From NCBI GenBank assembly GCA_030833445.1, contig JAURHD010000012.1, forward strand, positions 1-64,000: 64,000 nucleotides of DNA, written 5' to 3'. The notes beneath the pieces were generated by a model. The model was not told the origin of the DNA, made no database searches, and saw nothing but the letters and a program-made list of their open reading frames with translations. The stretch is from Cephaloticoccus sp. (GTDB lineage Bacteria; Verrucomicrobiota; Verrucomicrobiia; Opitutales; Opitutaceae). This document shows, piece by piece, positions 11,280-21,092 of the stretch. Positions within the stretch are counted from its first letter, which is position 1, and the number at the start of each line of letters is the position of its first letter. Position numbers and translations under genes: made by a program.

Positions 11280-11355
11280 TGGTGGACCCTAGCGGGGTCG
11301 AACCGCTGACCTCCTCAATGCCATTGAGGCGCTCTGCCAACTGAGCTAAGAGCCC
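11280..11355 (-). tRNA. tRNA-Ala (anticodon GGC)
   Basis: A 76-nt cloverleaf on the minus strand. The acceptor stem GGGCTCT pairs with AGGGTCC and contains the G3:U70 wobble pair that identifies alanine tRNAs. The anticodon stem-loop is CCTCA-ATGGCAT-TGAGG with anticodon GGC. The T arm is GCGGTTCGACCCCGC. The 3' CCA is encoded. It lies between the TonB-like gene and a terminator, on the same strand as the exbB-exbD-tonB genes. Confidence 0.97.
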
Positions 11356-11417
11356 ATTTTCCCTGACGGGGAGTGAGAAAAATCAAAGTTCCGGGCGGGA
11401 ACGCAAGGACTTTTTCT

Positions 11418-12251
11418 TCAACCGTCCTCCCGCATCTTGAAGGCCACTTCCCAGACGTCACTTTTGCCATTTGGGGTAGGCCCGATGGAGCGGACCTTCG
11501 CGAAGGCCTCCAGCACGGATTGGTCGAATTCACGACTACCCGACGAAGTGACAATCTTGACCCCGGAGAGGGTGCCATTGGACGCGATATTAAAGCGCAC
11601 CTTGGCCGAGAGCAGATCGCTGAGTCCATCAGGTTTGATATGGGCGGCCCGCAGGCGCTGTAGCAACAACGCGATATAGGCGTCGAGTAGATCGCTTTCA
11701 GCCCGGGTCACGGCTTTACCGCCCGCCCCTTCCTTGACGTTAACTGAACCGCCAACAATGCCTTTCACATTAATGGACTTCACCTTGATATTGCTGGGGG
11801 CCGGTGCGGCGGTGGAGGCGTTCTTGGTGGTGGCATTTTGCTTCCGAAACTCCGCTAAGGTCATCTTCTTTTTGGGCGGCTCAACCTTGGGTTCGACCTT
11901 TTGGGGGGTCGGCTTGGGTTTGGTCTCGACGATGCGCTTAACCGGTTTGATCGGGGAAGGCTCGGGTGGCGTGATTTCCTGATCGACTGGTTCAGGCGTG
12001 GGCTCAATGGGCAGCGGCTTGGGCGTGGGGGTCCGCACCGCGGGGATCTTGAGCTTGATCATATCCTCCGCACTGGCGGCCGGAGCTTCGGTCGCGGCGT
12101 AATTACTCCCCTCACCCGCCACTAGTTCGAAGATTTTCGGTGATTCCTTTACCTGCTGTTGGATCACATAGGTAAATAGCAGCAGAAGCGCCACGATCAC
12201 TCCATGCAAAGTGAGCGAAAGAAAAAATGCGCTGGGCGTGTTGGACTGCAT
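11418..12251 (-). CDS. TonB/TolA-like energy transducer
   Basis: 277 residues from ATG 12251 (a TTG at 12263 overlapping the exbD stop is possible; a GAGGG precedes the ATG). One N-terminal membrane anchor (FFLSLTLHGVIVALLLLFTYVI) is followed by a long Pro/Lys/Glu-rich spacer (roughly residues 60-150) and a TonB/TolA C-terminal fold (KVRFNIASNGTLSGVKIVTS ... LEAFAKVRSI). It spans the periplasm to transmit proton-motive energy from ExbBD to an outer-membrane partner. Third gene of the exbB-exbD-tonB operon. Confidence 0.88.
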   Translation of the reverse strand: MQSNTPSAFFLSLTLHGVIVALLLLFTYVIQQQVKESPKIFELVAGEGSNYAATEAPAASAEDMIKLKIPAVRTPTPKPLPIEPTPEPVDQEITPPEPSPIKPVKRIVETKPKPTPQKVEPKVEPPKKKMTLAEFRKQNATTKNASTAAPAPSNIKVKSINVKGIVGGSVNVKEGAGGKAVTRAESDLLDAYIALLLQRLRAAHIKPDGLSDLLSAKVRFNIASNGTLSGVKIVTSSGSREFDQSVLEAFAKVRSIGPTPNGKSDVWEVAFKMREDG

Positions 12252-12259
12252 GTCGGCCC

Positions 12260-12688
12260 TCAATCAGTCGTCTGGGTATCGAAGGTGATTTTGGAGAGGT
12301 TGTGCTTCTTGATCTCGTCCATCAGCGTGACCACCTTCTGATACTGAAGGTTCCAATCCGCGCGAATCCGAATGACGGGGGGCTTGGCGGCTTGGGACTC
12401 GCGTTCCAACAAGGCAGGTAACTCAGCGAATGCGACCGGGCGGTCACCCCAGAAATACTGACCGGCCGAATTGATGCTGATGGACTGGAAGCGCAGATCC
12501 TTGTCCGGCTCGGCTTGCGAGCGCTTCGATTCGTTGGGCAGATTGATTTGAATCGCCTGCTCCTGGTTAATCAACGGAGTCGCGATCATGAAAATGATCA
12601 GCAGGGTAAAGCCGAGGTCGATCAGGTTGGTGACATTTAGCTCCGAGATCGGAGCCGTCTGCCGTTGACGTCTGAAGGTGCGTGCCAT
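12260..12688 (-). CDS. exbD: ExbD/TolR-family biopolymer transport protein
   Basis: 142 residues, the usual ExbD length. It has one N-terminal membrane helix (NVTNLIDLGFTLLIIFMIATPLI) with the functional Asp at its start, then a periplasmic domain (AIQINLPNES, VIRIRADWNLQYQKVVTLMDEI). It partners the ExbB-like channel 16 bp upstream and the TonB-like protein downstream. Confidence 0.92.
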   Translation of the reverse strand: MARTFRRQRQTAPISELNVTNLIDLGFTLLIIFMIATPLINQEQAIQINLPNESKRSQAEPDKDLRFQSISINSAGQYFWGDRPVAFAELPALLERESQAAKPPVIRIRADWNLQYQKVVTLMDEIKKHNLSKITFDTQTTD

Positions 12689-12704
12689 TTTAGCAATGAG
12701 CGAC

Positions 12705-13370
12705 TTAGTCGCTCTCCAACTCGAGACGGTCGGCCAGAGAGCTGGCGAAGTTTTCGAGTTCAGTCGTCAGACGGCGGGAATTGGCGAGGAGGAAGTTGTA
12801 GCCGAACATCGACGGGATGGCGACGACGAGCCCCGCAATGGTCGTGAGCAAGGCCGAGGCGACTCCGGGCGCGATGCTTTGGATGCTGGCGGATTGCTGC
12901 ACTGAAATCGCGCTAAATGCGGCCATCACGCCCCAGACCGTTCCGAGCAAACCGAGAAACGGCGCGCCGGAGACAATCGTGGCCAGAAAGATCATGCTCG
13001 ATTCGTAGCGCAGGGTTTGTCGTGCCAAGGCACGTTGCAGGGCGTTCTCGGCATGCTCGAGTCGCGCCCGGGTGCTGTCGCGGCCCTTCTCCTTGCCGAT
13101 GGCGGCGGCCCGCCAATACGCCTCGACCGCATCGGCGAACAAATCGGCATAAGGAATCGCCCGGCGTTGGCGGAAGGACTCGGGCAGATCGAGCAGTGAG
13201 CGTTCATCACGCAAGCGGGATTCGAAGGCGCCATTCAGTGCGCGCAGCCGCTTCAGTTCGAAATGCTTGCCCAGCATGATGGTCCACGCGATGAGACTGA
13301 AGATCGCGAGACCGACGACGATGATTTGGCCAACGGTGTCACTCGTCAGAAAAATCTGGATGACACTCAT
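12705..13370 (-). CDS. exbB: ExbB/TolQ/MotA-family proton channel
   Basis: 221 residues from ATG 13370; an in-frame ATG at 13445 would add 25 residues. It has three membrane helices: one near the N-terminus (IIVVGLAIFSLIAWTIML), and two around the signature GAPFLGLLGTVWGVMAAF and SALLTTIAGLVVAIPSMFGYNFL. These are the conserved pore helices of the family. First gene of the exbB-exbD-tonB operon. The operon lacks Pal/TolB, so a nutrient-uptake or ExbB role is more likely than the Tol-Pal system. Confidence 0.9.
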   Translation of the reverse strand: MSVIQIFLTSDTVGQIIVVGLAIFSLIAWTIMLGKHFELKRLRALNGAFESRLRDERSLLDLPESFRQRRAIPYADLFADAVEAYWRAAAIGKEKGRDSTRARLEHAENALQRALARQTLRYESSMIFLATIVSGAPFLGLLGTVWGVMAAFSAISVQQSASIQSIAPGVASALLTTIAGLVVAIPSMFGYNFLLANSRRLTTELENFASSLADRLELESD

Positions 13371-13527
13371 CGCGATGGTGGGAGAAGAAAGCAAAAGGGC
13401 GGCGCACATGGCGGAAAAAACAGTTGGCGGCTTTACCGGGTTCATTCAACGGAAATCCCGATTATTCGGCGGCGATTCTGTTTGCCGCTGCGTGTCGCGA
13501 AATCTTCGCTTAACGTTCATTCGTCTC

Positions 13528-14640
13528 ATGGATTTCAAAACCCGCACCCTTCAGGAGCTCCGCGGCCGCCGCTCCACCCTTACATCCCGTCACGCCCTCG
13601 TCGGTTTCGACGGCTTCGTCGACACCATCGTCACGCCGGTGGCTCAACGGGCGGGACAAGGGGAGAATTTCACCCCGATTGGCACGATTGCGGAGTTTGG
13701 GCAGCGCATCCTGGCCGCCGCCGGCAAGAGCACCAATATCGAGTTTTATCCCCGAATGGACAAACTTGGCGGCAACGGTCCCATCATGGCCAATGCCCTG
13801 CTCGCTCAGGGCACCAACCTGACCTATATCGGCGCGCTGGGTAACCCAGTGCTCAACCCGGTTTTTGCCGACATGGCTGCCCGGTCCGAGGTTATCAGCC
13901 TGTGCGATCCTGCCGCGACGACTGCGGCCGAGTTTACCGACGGCAAACTCATGCTCGGGATGATGAAGAGTCTCGACGAAATCACCCCGGCCAAGATCGA
14001 TGAGGTGGTCACCCCGCAGCGTTACCGCGAGATCCTCGGGGCGGCGGACCTCATCGCCTTGGTCAACTGGACCATGATTCCCAACATGACTTCGGTGTTC
14101 GTCGATCTGGTGGAGCGGGTATTGCCGCAAGTGCCGGTCAAACCCGGCCGGGTGTTCTTTTTCGATCTGGCCGATCCGGAAAAGCGTTCTCGCGCCGATT
14201 TGGTCTATGCCTTGGAAACCATCGGCCGGTTCGAGCAATTTGGCAGTGTCACGCTTGGGCTTAACCTCAAGGAAGCCCAGCAGGTCTACTCGGTGCTCGG
14301 TTTTGGCACGGAGGAGGAGACGGAGGCCGGCTTGCGCGCCATGGCAGCCAAGATCCGGGAACGGCTGGATCTGACCACGGTGGTGGTTCACCCCAAGGAA
14401 TCGGCCGCTTGTGCCAACCGCACCGATACTTATTGGGTGCCCGGACCTTATGTGGCCAAACCACTGATTACCACCGGAGCGGGCGACCATTTTAACGCAG
14501 GATTCAGTGCGGGTCAGATCATGGGTCTGGCACCGGACTGCTGTCTCGGTGTGGGCGTCTGCACCAGCGGGCATTATGTCCGCACGGGCAACAGTCCCAC
14601 CCTCGCCGATCTCGAAACCTTCCTCGCCAACTGGAAATAA
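13528..14640 (+). CDS. PfkB-family carbohydrate kinase
   Basis: 370 residues from ATG 13528 (MDFKTRTLQELRGRRSTL); the longer open frame upstream overlaps the divergent exbB. The C-terminal signature ITTGAGDHFNAGFSAG holds the catalytic Asp and anion hole of ribokinase-type enzymes. LGGNGPIMANALLAQG matches the first PfkB motif. It phosphorylates a sugar or related alcohol whose identity cannot be told. It is followed by tmk after 18 bp. Confidence 0.87.
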   Translation: MDFKTRTLQELRGRRSTLTSRHALVGFDGFVDTIVTPVAQRAGQGENFTPIGTIAEFGQRILAAAGKSTNIEFYPRMDKLGGNGPIMANALLAQGTNLTYIGALGNPVLNPVFADMAARSEVISLCDPAATTAAEFTDGKLMLGMMKSLDEITPAKIDEVVTPQRYREILGAADLIALVNWTMIPNMTSVFVDLVERVLPQVPVKPGRVFFFDLADPEKRSRADLVYALETIGRFEQFGSVTLGLNLKEAQQVYSVLGFGTEEETEAGLRAMAAKIRERLDLTTVVVHPKESAACANRTDTYWVPGPYVAKPLITTGAGDHFNAGFSAGQIMGLAPDCCLGVGVCTSGHYVRTGNSPTLADLETFLANWK

Positions 14641-14658
14641 CCCGGTCAAACTTTTCCC

Positions 14659-15309
14659 ATGCCTCTAAAATCCAAACCTGCCGGCAAACTCATCTCTTTC
14701 GAAGGCTCCGAAGGCAGCGGCAAATCCACCCAAATCTCTCTCCTCGCGGCCCACCTGCAAAAGGCCGGCAAGGAAGTCGTGACCACGCGCGAGCCCGGTG
14801 GCACCGAGATAGGTGAACAGATCCGCAACATCATTGTGCACAATTCCAAGGGTGACGAGATGTGCCCGGAGACGGAGCTACTGCTCTTTACGGCCGCCCG
14901 TGCCCAAGTCGTGCGTGAGATCATAGTCCCGGCGCTGATTGCTGGCCAATACGTCCTCACTGACCGCTATTTGGATTCGTCCACGGTTTACCAAGGCATT
15001 GCCCGCAACCTTGCCGCCGGCCCCGTGGCGGACATCAATCGGTTCGCGGTCGGCAATGTCATGCCGGACGTCACCGTGATCATTGATGTGCCGACCGAGG
15101 TCAGCATCAGTCGGCTCAAACAACGCACGACCGATCTGCCCGATCGGATGGAGCGCGAGAACATCGATTTCTATAACAAGGTGCGCGAAGGCTATCTGCT
15201 GTTGGCCAAGAACATGCCTGACCGGGTGATTTTGGTCGATGGCACGAAGTCGGTGGCCCAGGTCGCCAAGACCATTTGGGAGCACATCGAAGTGCTTCTC
15301 GGCCACTGA
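14659..15309 (+). CDS. tmk: Thymidylate kinase
   Basis: 216 residues. P-loop FEGSEGSGKSTQ, the DR(Y/H) motif in LTDRYLDSSTVYQG and the TREPGGTEIGEQIR motif are all present, so it converts dTMP to dTDP. The stop codon is 5 bp before the start of holB, the common tmk-holB pairing. Confidence 0.96.
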   Translation: MPLKSKPAGKLISFEGSEGSGKSTQISLLAAHLQKAGKEVVTTREPGGTEIGEQIRNIIVHNSKGDEMCPETELLLFTAARAQVVREIIVPALIAGQYVLTDRYLDSSTVYQGIARNLAAGPVADINRFAVGNVMPDVTVIIDVPTEVSISRLKQRTTDLPDRMERENIDFYNKVREGYLLLAKNMPDRVILVDGTKSVAQVAKTIWEHIEVLLGH

Positions 15310-15314
15310 TTACG

Positions 15315-16277
15315 ATGCCGACGAGCGAACGCGTTGCCTGGCCCTCCACCCTGATTGGCACTCCCACGGTGTCGGTCATCGAGCAAGCCATCGAACGGCA
15401 ACGCCTTTCGCACAGTCTGCTCCTGCACGGCGACGATAATGACACGCTGGTGCTGGTAGCTCTGGCGATTGCCGATCGGCTCCTCAATACGGATGAATCC
15501 ACGGGGCATTTTGCGCCGGAAACACACCCGGATTGTTTTGCCCTGAGGCCCGCTGGCAAAAGCCGGCAGATCGGTGCCGAGCCCACCCGCGAGCTGATCG
15601 GCAAGGTGCAGGTATCCGCCTCGGTATCCCGGCGGAAGGTGGCCATCATTCACGAGTGCGACCGCATGAACACGGCCGCCGCGAATATTTTCCTCAAGAC
15701 GCTGGAGGAACCCCCGGCCCATACCACCTTGTTGATGCTGACCACCCGGCCGTATGCGTTGCTGCCGACGATCCGCAGCCGCGTATTGCAGTTCAGGTTT
15801 CCCTCGGCGACCAACGCCATCAATCACGAAGGACTCCAACCATGGCTGGAGGATTATCAGCACTGGCTCGGACGGCTCTCTGACGGCGTTGGCGGCAAAC
15901 GGGATGTCGCGGACCATATCTTCACTCTCTACGGATTGGTGGCTCGGTTCACCTCAATCCTCGATACGGCGACCTTGACCGCTTGGAAGATCGAGAAGGA
16001 GAAACTCCCGCCGGATCTTGAAAACGATGAGCAAGTGGCAATCGAGACCGGGTTGGCCAACGGGATCCGTCAGCGCATCTTCGGTGAGTTGGAGCATGCC
16101 ACCCGGGCCTTCGCGATTCCGCGGCTCAAGCGCGGCGATGAGGATACCCGGCGCGCCCATGTGGCGGCGATCGAGGCCTTGGAACACAATGTCGGCTTGT
16201 TAAGGGTGAATTTGAATCAGGCCGCCGCGCTGGAAAATTTTCTGCTCAGCTCGCTCCGGATTTGGGTGAAGCGATAA
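15315..16277 (+). CDS. holB: DNA polymerase III delta' subunit-like
   Basis: 320 residues from ATG 15315. The AAA+ clamp-loader fold is recognised by KVAIIHECDRMNTAAANIF, FLKTLEEPP and the TIRSRVLQFRF motif. The Walker A position is GDDNDTL, which lacks the catalytic Lys, as expected for delta' and not DnaX. Directly downstream of tmk, which supports the call. Confidence 0.88.
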   Translation: MPTSERVAWPSTLIGTPTVSVIEQAIERQRLSHSLLLHGDDNDTLVLVALAIADRLLNTDESTGHFAPETHPDCFALRPAGKSRQIGAEPTRELIGKVQVSASVSRRKVAIIHECDRMNTAAANIFLKTLEEPPAHTTLLMLTTRPYALLPTIRSRVLQFRFPSATNAINHEGLQPWLEDYQHWLGRLSDGVGGKRDVADHIFTLYGLVARFTSILDTATLTAWKIEKEKLPPDLENDEQVAIETGLANGIRQRIFGELEHATRAFAIPRLKRGDEDTRRAHVAAIEALEHNVGLLRVNLNQAAALENFLLSSLRIWVKR

Positions 16278-16346
16278 GGGTCTGGTTGTCACTGGCGATT
16301 TGTGGTGACTGACCGGGCTGTCTGGGTTTTGCGTGTAAGCCCCCCT

Positions 16347-17639
16347 ATGCCCCGCCCCGCGCGAACCCTGACCAAGCATGAGACCCGCACGTCTTTGGCG
16401 TGGTTCAATTGGAACATCAGCCTGCGGGGAATCTTTGAGACGATCTGCGGCGGCGCGACGATGGTTTTTGTCGCCTATGCCTTGGTGATTGGCGTGCCGC
16501 GGGATGCGATGGGATACTTCAGTGCGGCCATCAGTTGTGCGTGTATCATTCAGTTATTATGTCTGCCCATGGTCAGCCGGATCAAACGCCGCAAGCGTTT
16601 CATCCTGATCGTCGCGGTGATTGAGCCATTGCTGTTAACCTTGGCCGTGCTGGCCACACCGTGGCTGCCGGCAGGACTGCGACCGGTGAGTCTCGGTATC
16701 GCGGTGTTTTTGGCGGCGGCTTGCCTGCATCTGACTCGACCCTTTGCCGATGACTGGTTGGCGACCACCATCCCCAGTGGCTTGCGCGGGCGTTACATCG
16801 GTCGGCGCGTGCGGGTGTCGAGTCTGGCCATTGTGGCGGCCACGCTCGTGGTGGGTTATATTGTTAATTTATTGGGAACGGAAAATCGGGCCGGTCTTGC
16901 TGGCCTCCTCGTGGTGGGGGGCGTTTTTGGGCTGGCCGCAGCGCTGACTCTGACCAAAGCCACCATGCCGGTGAATGAGCGAGAAATCGGCTTAACTGCC
17001 CGTGACATTCGCGGGGTAATGCACAATCGAGCCTTTGTGCGTCTCGTGATTGGCACATTGCTATTGATGCTGCCCTTCTATTTGGCGGTGGCTTACTATC
17101 ACGTCTTCAACCTGGAAGTGGTTAAGATGAGCCCTTGGCTGATCGCTTGCATGGGTGTGGGTTACCTGCTGGTGAAACTGCTGATCACACCCGCGATGGG
17201 CAAACTTTGTGACCGGCTGGGTCCGCGCAAACTGCTGTGGGTTAGTGGACCGATCTACGCGGCGTTTTTCCTGTGCTTCCCCTTTGCCGCCGAGGGACGG
17301 GCATGGCCAATTATACTCGCCTGGGCGTTCGTGGCACTGGCGGATGGCATTTATTCCGTGGCCGCTCCGGCGGCGCTCTACTCAACCATCCCGGAACAAG
17401 GCGCACGTCCGGCTTATTTCGCGACTTACAATCTGGTCAGTTTGGGGAGCTTTGCGGTTGGCGGAGTCATTGCCGTGCCCTTGCTCGGCTGGTTGGGAAA
17501 ACTGCATTGGACTTGGGGCGTTGCCAATCTTGGTGGCTACCACCTGTTTTTCGCCCTGTGTGGTCTCCTCATGCTTCCCTGCACGCTGGCCGTGACGTTG
17601 TTTCCTGAGAACCGTCGTTTGCCGGTCGGAAGTGTCTGA
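16347..17639 (+). CDS. Major facilitator superfamily transporter
   Basis: 430 residues from ATG 16347, with about 12 hydrophobic segments and an MFS loop (MVSRIKRRKRFILIVAVI). Another short cytoplasmic loop is GKLCDRLGPRKLLW, the family's DRxGRR-type motif between helices. Substrate unknown. It follows holB by 69 bp and converges on an alpha/beta hydrolase gene 6 bp from its end. Confidence 0.85.
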   Translation: MPRPARTLTKHETRTSLAWFNWNISLRGIFETICGGATMVFVAYALVIGVPRDAMGYFSAAISCACIIQLLCLPMVSRIKRRKRFILIVAVIEPLLLTLAVLATPWLPAGLRPVSLGIAVFLAAACLHLTRPFADDWLATTIPSGLRGRYIGRRVRVSSLAIVAATLVVGYIVNLLGTENRAGLAGLLVVGGVFGLAAALTLTKATMPVNEREIGLTARDIRGVMHNRAFVRLVIGTLLLMLPFYLAVAYYHVFNLEVVKMSPWLIACMGVGYLLVKLLITPAMGKLCDRLGPRKLLWVSGPIYAAFFLCFPFAAEGRAWPIILAWAFVALADGIYSVAAPAALYSTIPEQGARPAYFATYNLVSLGSFAVGGVIAVPLLGWLGKLHWTWGVANLGGYHLFFALCGLLMLPCTLAVTLFPENRRLPVGSV

Positions 17640-17644
17640 GGCCT

Positions 17645-18427
17645 TTACGAGTCCGCGAGGAAAGAACTGACCAGTTTAATGAACGGCTCCCGCGCATCCA
17701 TGTGCGGATTGTGCCCAGCTTCCGGTAACAGGTCGATCCGGGCCGCCGGGAAATGCGTTTGGATGACGCCATGATCGGCAGAAGTGACGTAGGGCGATTT
17801 GCCACCCAAAATGAATTGGGTTGGGCCGGAATAGTGGTCGGTCGTGGTCAACGGCGTGCGCTCCAATACACCCAATGCCGAGGTCAGCACCGGCAGGTTG
17901 ATCACCCAGCGCCACGCGCCCTCGGCCGTGCGCTCCAAATTCGTGGTGATAAATTTGCGCATGGCCCAATCATCAATCGTGGTCTCCAGCTGTTTTTCGG
18001 CATCGGCGCGGGTTTTGATTGCAGAGAGATCGAGGGCGTTCATCGCGTCGTATTCGGCCCGGCGGCCGACCCAATGATAGTCCTTGGGCGCGATATCCAC
18101 GACGATCAGCCGGTCGACGCGGTCGGGATGCCGGCAGGCCAGCAGCATCGCGGTCTTGCCGCCCATGCTGTGCCCCATGAGCGTGACCTTGGCCAGGCCC
18201 TGGGCATCCAGCCATTGAATGACATCGGCCGCCATCGCGGGGTAATCCATGGGCTCGGCATGGGGTGATTGGCCGTGATTGCGGGCATCCAAGGCCCAGA
18301 CGTGGTTGGTGGAGGCCAATTCGCGGCCCACGGTCTGCCAGTTGCGGGATGAACCAAGCATGCCGTGCAGGATGACCAGCGGCGGCCCCTCGCCGCCGAG
18401 GTCACGATGTTGGAGAATCAAGCCCAT
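17645..18427 (-). CDS. Alpha/beta hydrolase (YbfF-like esterase)
   Basis: 260 residues from ATG 18427 (MGLILQHRDLGGEGPPLV). The oxyanion motif ILHGMLGSSRNW, the nucleophile elbow GHSMGGK, the catalytic Asp region and the C-terminal His in LPEAGHNPHMD give a complete triad. The fold and motifs match YbfF/acetoin-type esterases. Divergent from mutS with 100 bp between starts. Confidence 0.88.
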   Translation of the reverse strand: MGLILQHRDLGGEGPPLVILHGMLGSSRNWQTVGRELASTNHVWALDARNHGQSPHAEPMDYPAMAADVIQWLDAQGLAKVTLMGHSMGGKTAMLLACRHPDRVDRLIVVDIAPKDYHWVGRRAEYDAMNALDLSAIKTRADAEKQLETTIDDWAMRKFITTNLERTAEGAWRWVINLPVLTSALGVLERTPLTTTDHYSGPTQFILGGKSPYVTSADHGVIQTHFPAARIDLLPEAGHNPHMDAREPFIKLVSSFLADS

Positions 18428-18527
18428 GCGGACACGCAAGTCAGCCTCCCGGTCAACGCAAGCCTGCACCCAGAAGCATCTTTTTTCTTTGCGCCGCCGC
18501 GTCTTTGCATGAGCGTTGCCACTTCCG

Positions 18528-21092
18528 ATGAGCGACGCACCGAAACTGACCCCGATGATGCAGCAATACTTCGAGGTAAAGCGCGGGCTGCCCCCGGACA
18601 CGCTGCTATTCTTCCGGCTAGGAGACTTTTTTGAGGTATTTTATGATGATGCGGTCATCGCTTCGCAATTGCTCGGTCTGACGCTCACCAAGCGTCAGGA
18701 TTATCCGATGGCGGGTATACCGTTCCATGCGGCGGATAACTACGTGACCAAGCTGCTCGCGGCTGGCCGCAAAGTCGCGATCTGTGATCAAGCGGAAACC
18801 GCCAAACCCGGCAAACTCGTCAAACGTGCCCTGACCCGCATCCTGACGCCCGGCACCACCTTGGCCGCGAATCAGCTGGATGCGAATCGCAATCATTACC
18901 TGTGTGCACTCCACGTGAACAAGGCGGGTTTGCACGCGGCTTGGCTCGATCTTTCCACCGGCGAATTCCGCCTGGCCTCCGATACCCGTATCGAGAATCT
19001 GCTGCCCGTGCTCACGGCGCTGGATCCGGCCGAATTGATCTTGCCCGAGGAAGAGTTGGGTCGTTGGGCCGCCGCACCCCACGAGGAAACGGGTCTGCAT
19101 GAACTGCACCAGTTTTGTCAGGAGCGACTGACCACGGTGGTGCCGGCCTACAATTTTGAAACGGCCACCGGCGCCAAGACGGTCATGGACACCCTCGGGG
19201 TGCTGAACCTGGAGGGCTTCGGTCTTCCGCACACGCATGCAGCCCTCGGGGCGGCTGGAGCCTTGGTTTATTACGCGACAGAAAATCTCTGCGCAAAGCC
19301 CGAGAACCTGCGTTCCCTCCAGGAATACCGCAGTGCGCAAACCCTCCTGCTCGACCCGGCCACGTTGCGCAATCTGGAGGTATTCGTGTCCAGCCGCGGC
19401 ACACGCGAAGGCTCTCTGCTCAGTGCGATCAATCGCACCAGCACCTCGGCGGGTGCGCGTTTGTTGGAACGCTGGCTGAGTGCCCCGACGCTTGATCTGG
19501 GCGAGATTCACCGCCGGCAACAATTGGTGGGCGAGTTCATCGCTCAACCGAGCCGTTTGGCGGCGATGCAAGAGATGCTCGCCAACGTGCGGGATATTCC
19601 GCGCATTCTGGGCCGGTTGCAAAACCGCCTGCGCAATCCCCGTGAACTCGGCGGTGTGCGCGATACCCTGGCGCAAGTGCCGGTGCTGTTGGCCGAGTTG
19701 GCGGCTTTCGACGGCATGTTGGCGACGGAATACGTTGAACGCATCGTGGATCTGCCTGAATTGCGGGATCTATTATCCCGCGGCTTGGCCGATGAGTTGC
19801 CGGCCGATGTCGCAGACGGGAATTATATCCGCAGTGGCCACGATGCGGAACTCGACCGGATGCGTTCCCTGACCAGTGACAACAAGACTTGGCTGTCTGA
19901 ACTGGAATCGGCCGAGCAACAGCGCACCGGGATCAAGAGCCTGAAGGTCAAGTTCACGAATAATTTCGGGTATTACATTGATGTGACCAAGGCCAACCTG
20001 CACCTCGTGCCGGAAGATTACATCCGGCGACAGACGACGGTCGGCGGTGAGCGCTATGTGACCGAGGCACTCAAGCAAAAGGAAAAGGAGATCTTTCACG
20101 CGGAGGAAAATGCACTGACCCGCGAACAGGATTTGTTTCATGCCTTGGTCTCATCGGTGTTGGCTGATGCCGATAGTCTGGCTCGCACCGCCGAGGCCAT
20201 GGCTGAGATCGACGTGCTGGCCGGCTGGGCCACCCTCGCCCGCGAATGGGATTACGCCCGCCCGGAAATTGATGAGAGCGATACGCTCGAAATCAAAGAA
20301 GGACGTCACCCGGTGGTGGAGCAGATGTTGAAGGCGCCCGAGGCCAACACCGCTCGCGGGGCCAGTGCGGCCTTTGTCCCCAACGATACGGAGTTGTCGG
20401 CGAGCGATGCGCAGCTCGCGCTGATCACCGGTCCCAACATGGCCGGTAAGTCCACCTACATCCGTCAAGTCGCCCTCATCAGCCTTTTGGCTCAGGTCGG
20501 GTGCTGGGTGCCGGCGAAGTCTTGCCGGATCGGTCTGGTCGACCGGATATTCTCGCGCGTCGGCGCGAGTGATGATCTGGCCCGCGGCAATTCGACCTTC
20601 ATGGTCGAGATGAACGAGACCGCGAATATTCTCAATAATGCCAGCAACCGGTCGCTGATCATCCTCGATGAGATTGGTCGTGGCACCTCGACCTACGACG
20701 GACTTTCCATTGCATGGGCGGTGGTCGAACATCTGCATGGCACTGAGGAGGCCGGTCCACGCACGCTGTTCGCCACGCACTACCAGGAATTGACCCAACT
20801 CGAGAAGCACCTGCCACGGCTGCGTAATTTCTCGGTCGCGGTGAAGGAGTGGAACGACGAAATCGTCTTCGTGCGGCGCGTCGTGCCGGGTGCTGCGGAT
20901 CGCAGTTACGGCATTCAGGTCGCGCGGCTGGCCGGTCTGCCGCTGACCGTGATCGACCGGGCCAAAACCATTCTCGCAAAATTGGAAAGCGACGATGTCG
21001 ACGTGACCCTGCCCTCGGTCACACCGGCAGCGCGACCGAAGAAAAAAATCTCGGTCACGCCGCAGGATGACGCCCAGCTCAACTTACTGTAA
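18528..21092 (+). CDS. mutS: DNA mismatch repair protein MutS
   Basis: 854 residues from ATG 18528 (MSDAPKLTPMMQQY). The mismatch-reading Phe-x-Glu lies in GDFFEVFYDDA, the ATPase has Walker A GPNMAGKSTYIRQV and Walker B DEIGRGTSTYDG, and FATHYQEL follows. The C-terminus is typical MutS1. Its last 14 bases overlap the convergent DAHP synthase gene. Confidence 0.97.
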   Translation: MSDAPKLTPMMQQYFEVKRGLPPDTLLFFRLGDFFEVFYDDAVIASQLLGLTLTKRQDYPMAGIPFHAADNYVTKLLAAGRKVAICDQAETAKPGKLVKRALTRILTPGTTLAANQLDANRNHYLCALHVNKAGLHAAWLDLSTGEFRLASDTRIENLLPVLTALDPAELILPEEELGRWAAAPHEETGLHELHQFCQERLTTVVPAYNFETATGAKTVMDTLGVLNLEGFGLPHTHAALGAAGALVYYATENLCAKPENLRSLQEYRSAQTLLLDPATLRNLEVFVSSRGTREGSLLSAINRTSTSAGARLLERWLSAPTLDLGEIHRRQQLVGEFIAQPSRLAAMQEMLANVRDIPRILGRLQNRLRNPRELGGVRDTLAQVPVLLAELAAFDGMLATEYVERIVDLPELRDLLSRGLADELPADVADGNYIRSGHDAELDRMRSLTSDNKTWLSELESAEQQRTGIKSLKVKFTNNFGYYIDVTKANLHLVPEDYIRRQTTVGGERYVTEALKQKEKEIFHAEENALTREQDLFHALVSSVLADADSLARTAEAMAEIDVLAGWATLAREWDYARPEIDESDTLEIKEGRHPVVEQMLKAPEANTARGASAAFVPNDTELSASDAQLALITGPNMAGKSTYIRQVALISLLAQVGCWVPAKSCRIGLVDRIFSRVGASDDLARGNSTFMVEMNETANILNNASNRSLIILDEIGRGTSTYDGLSIAWAVVEHLHGTEEAGPRTLFATHYQELTQLEKHLPRLRNFSVAVKEWNDEIVFVRRVVPGAADRSYGIQVARLAGLPLTVIDRAKTILAKLESDDVDVTLPSVTPAARPKKKISVTPQDDAQLNLL

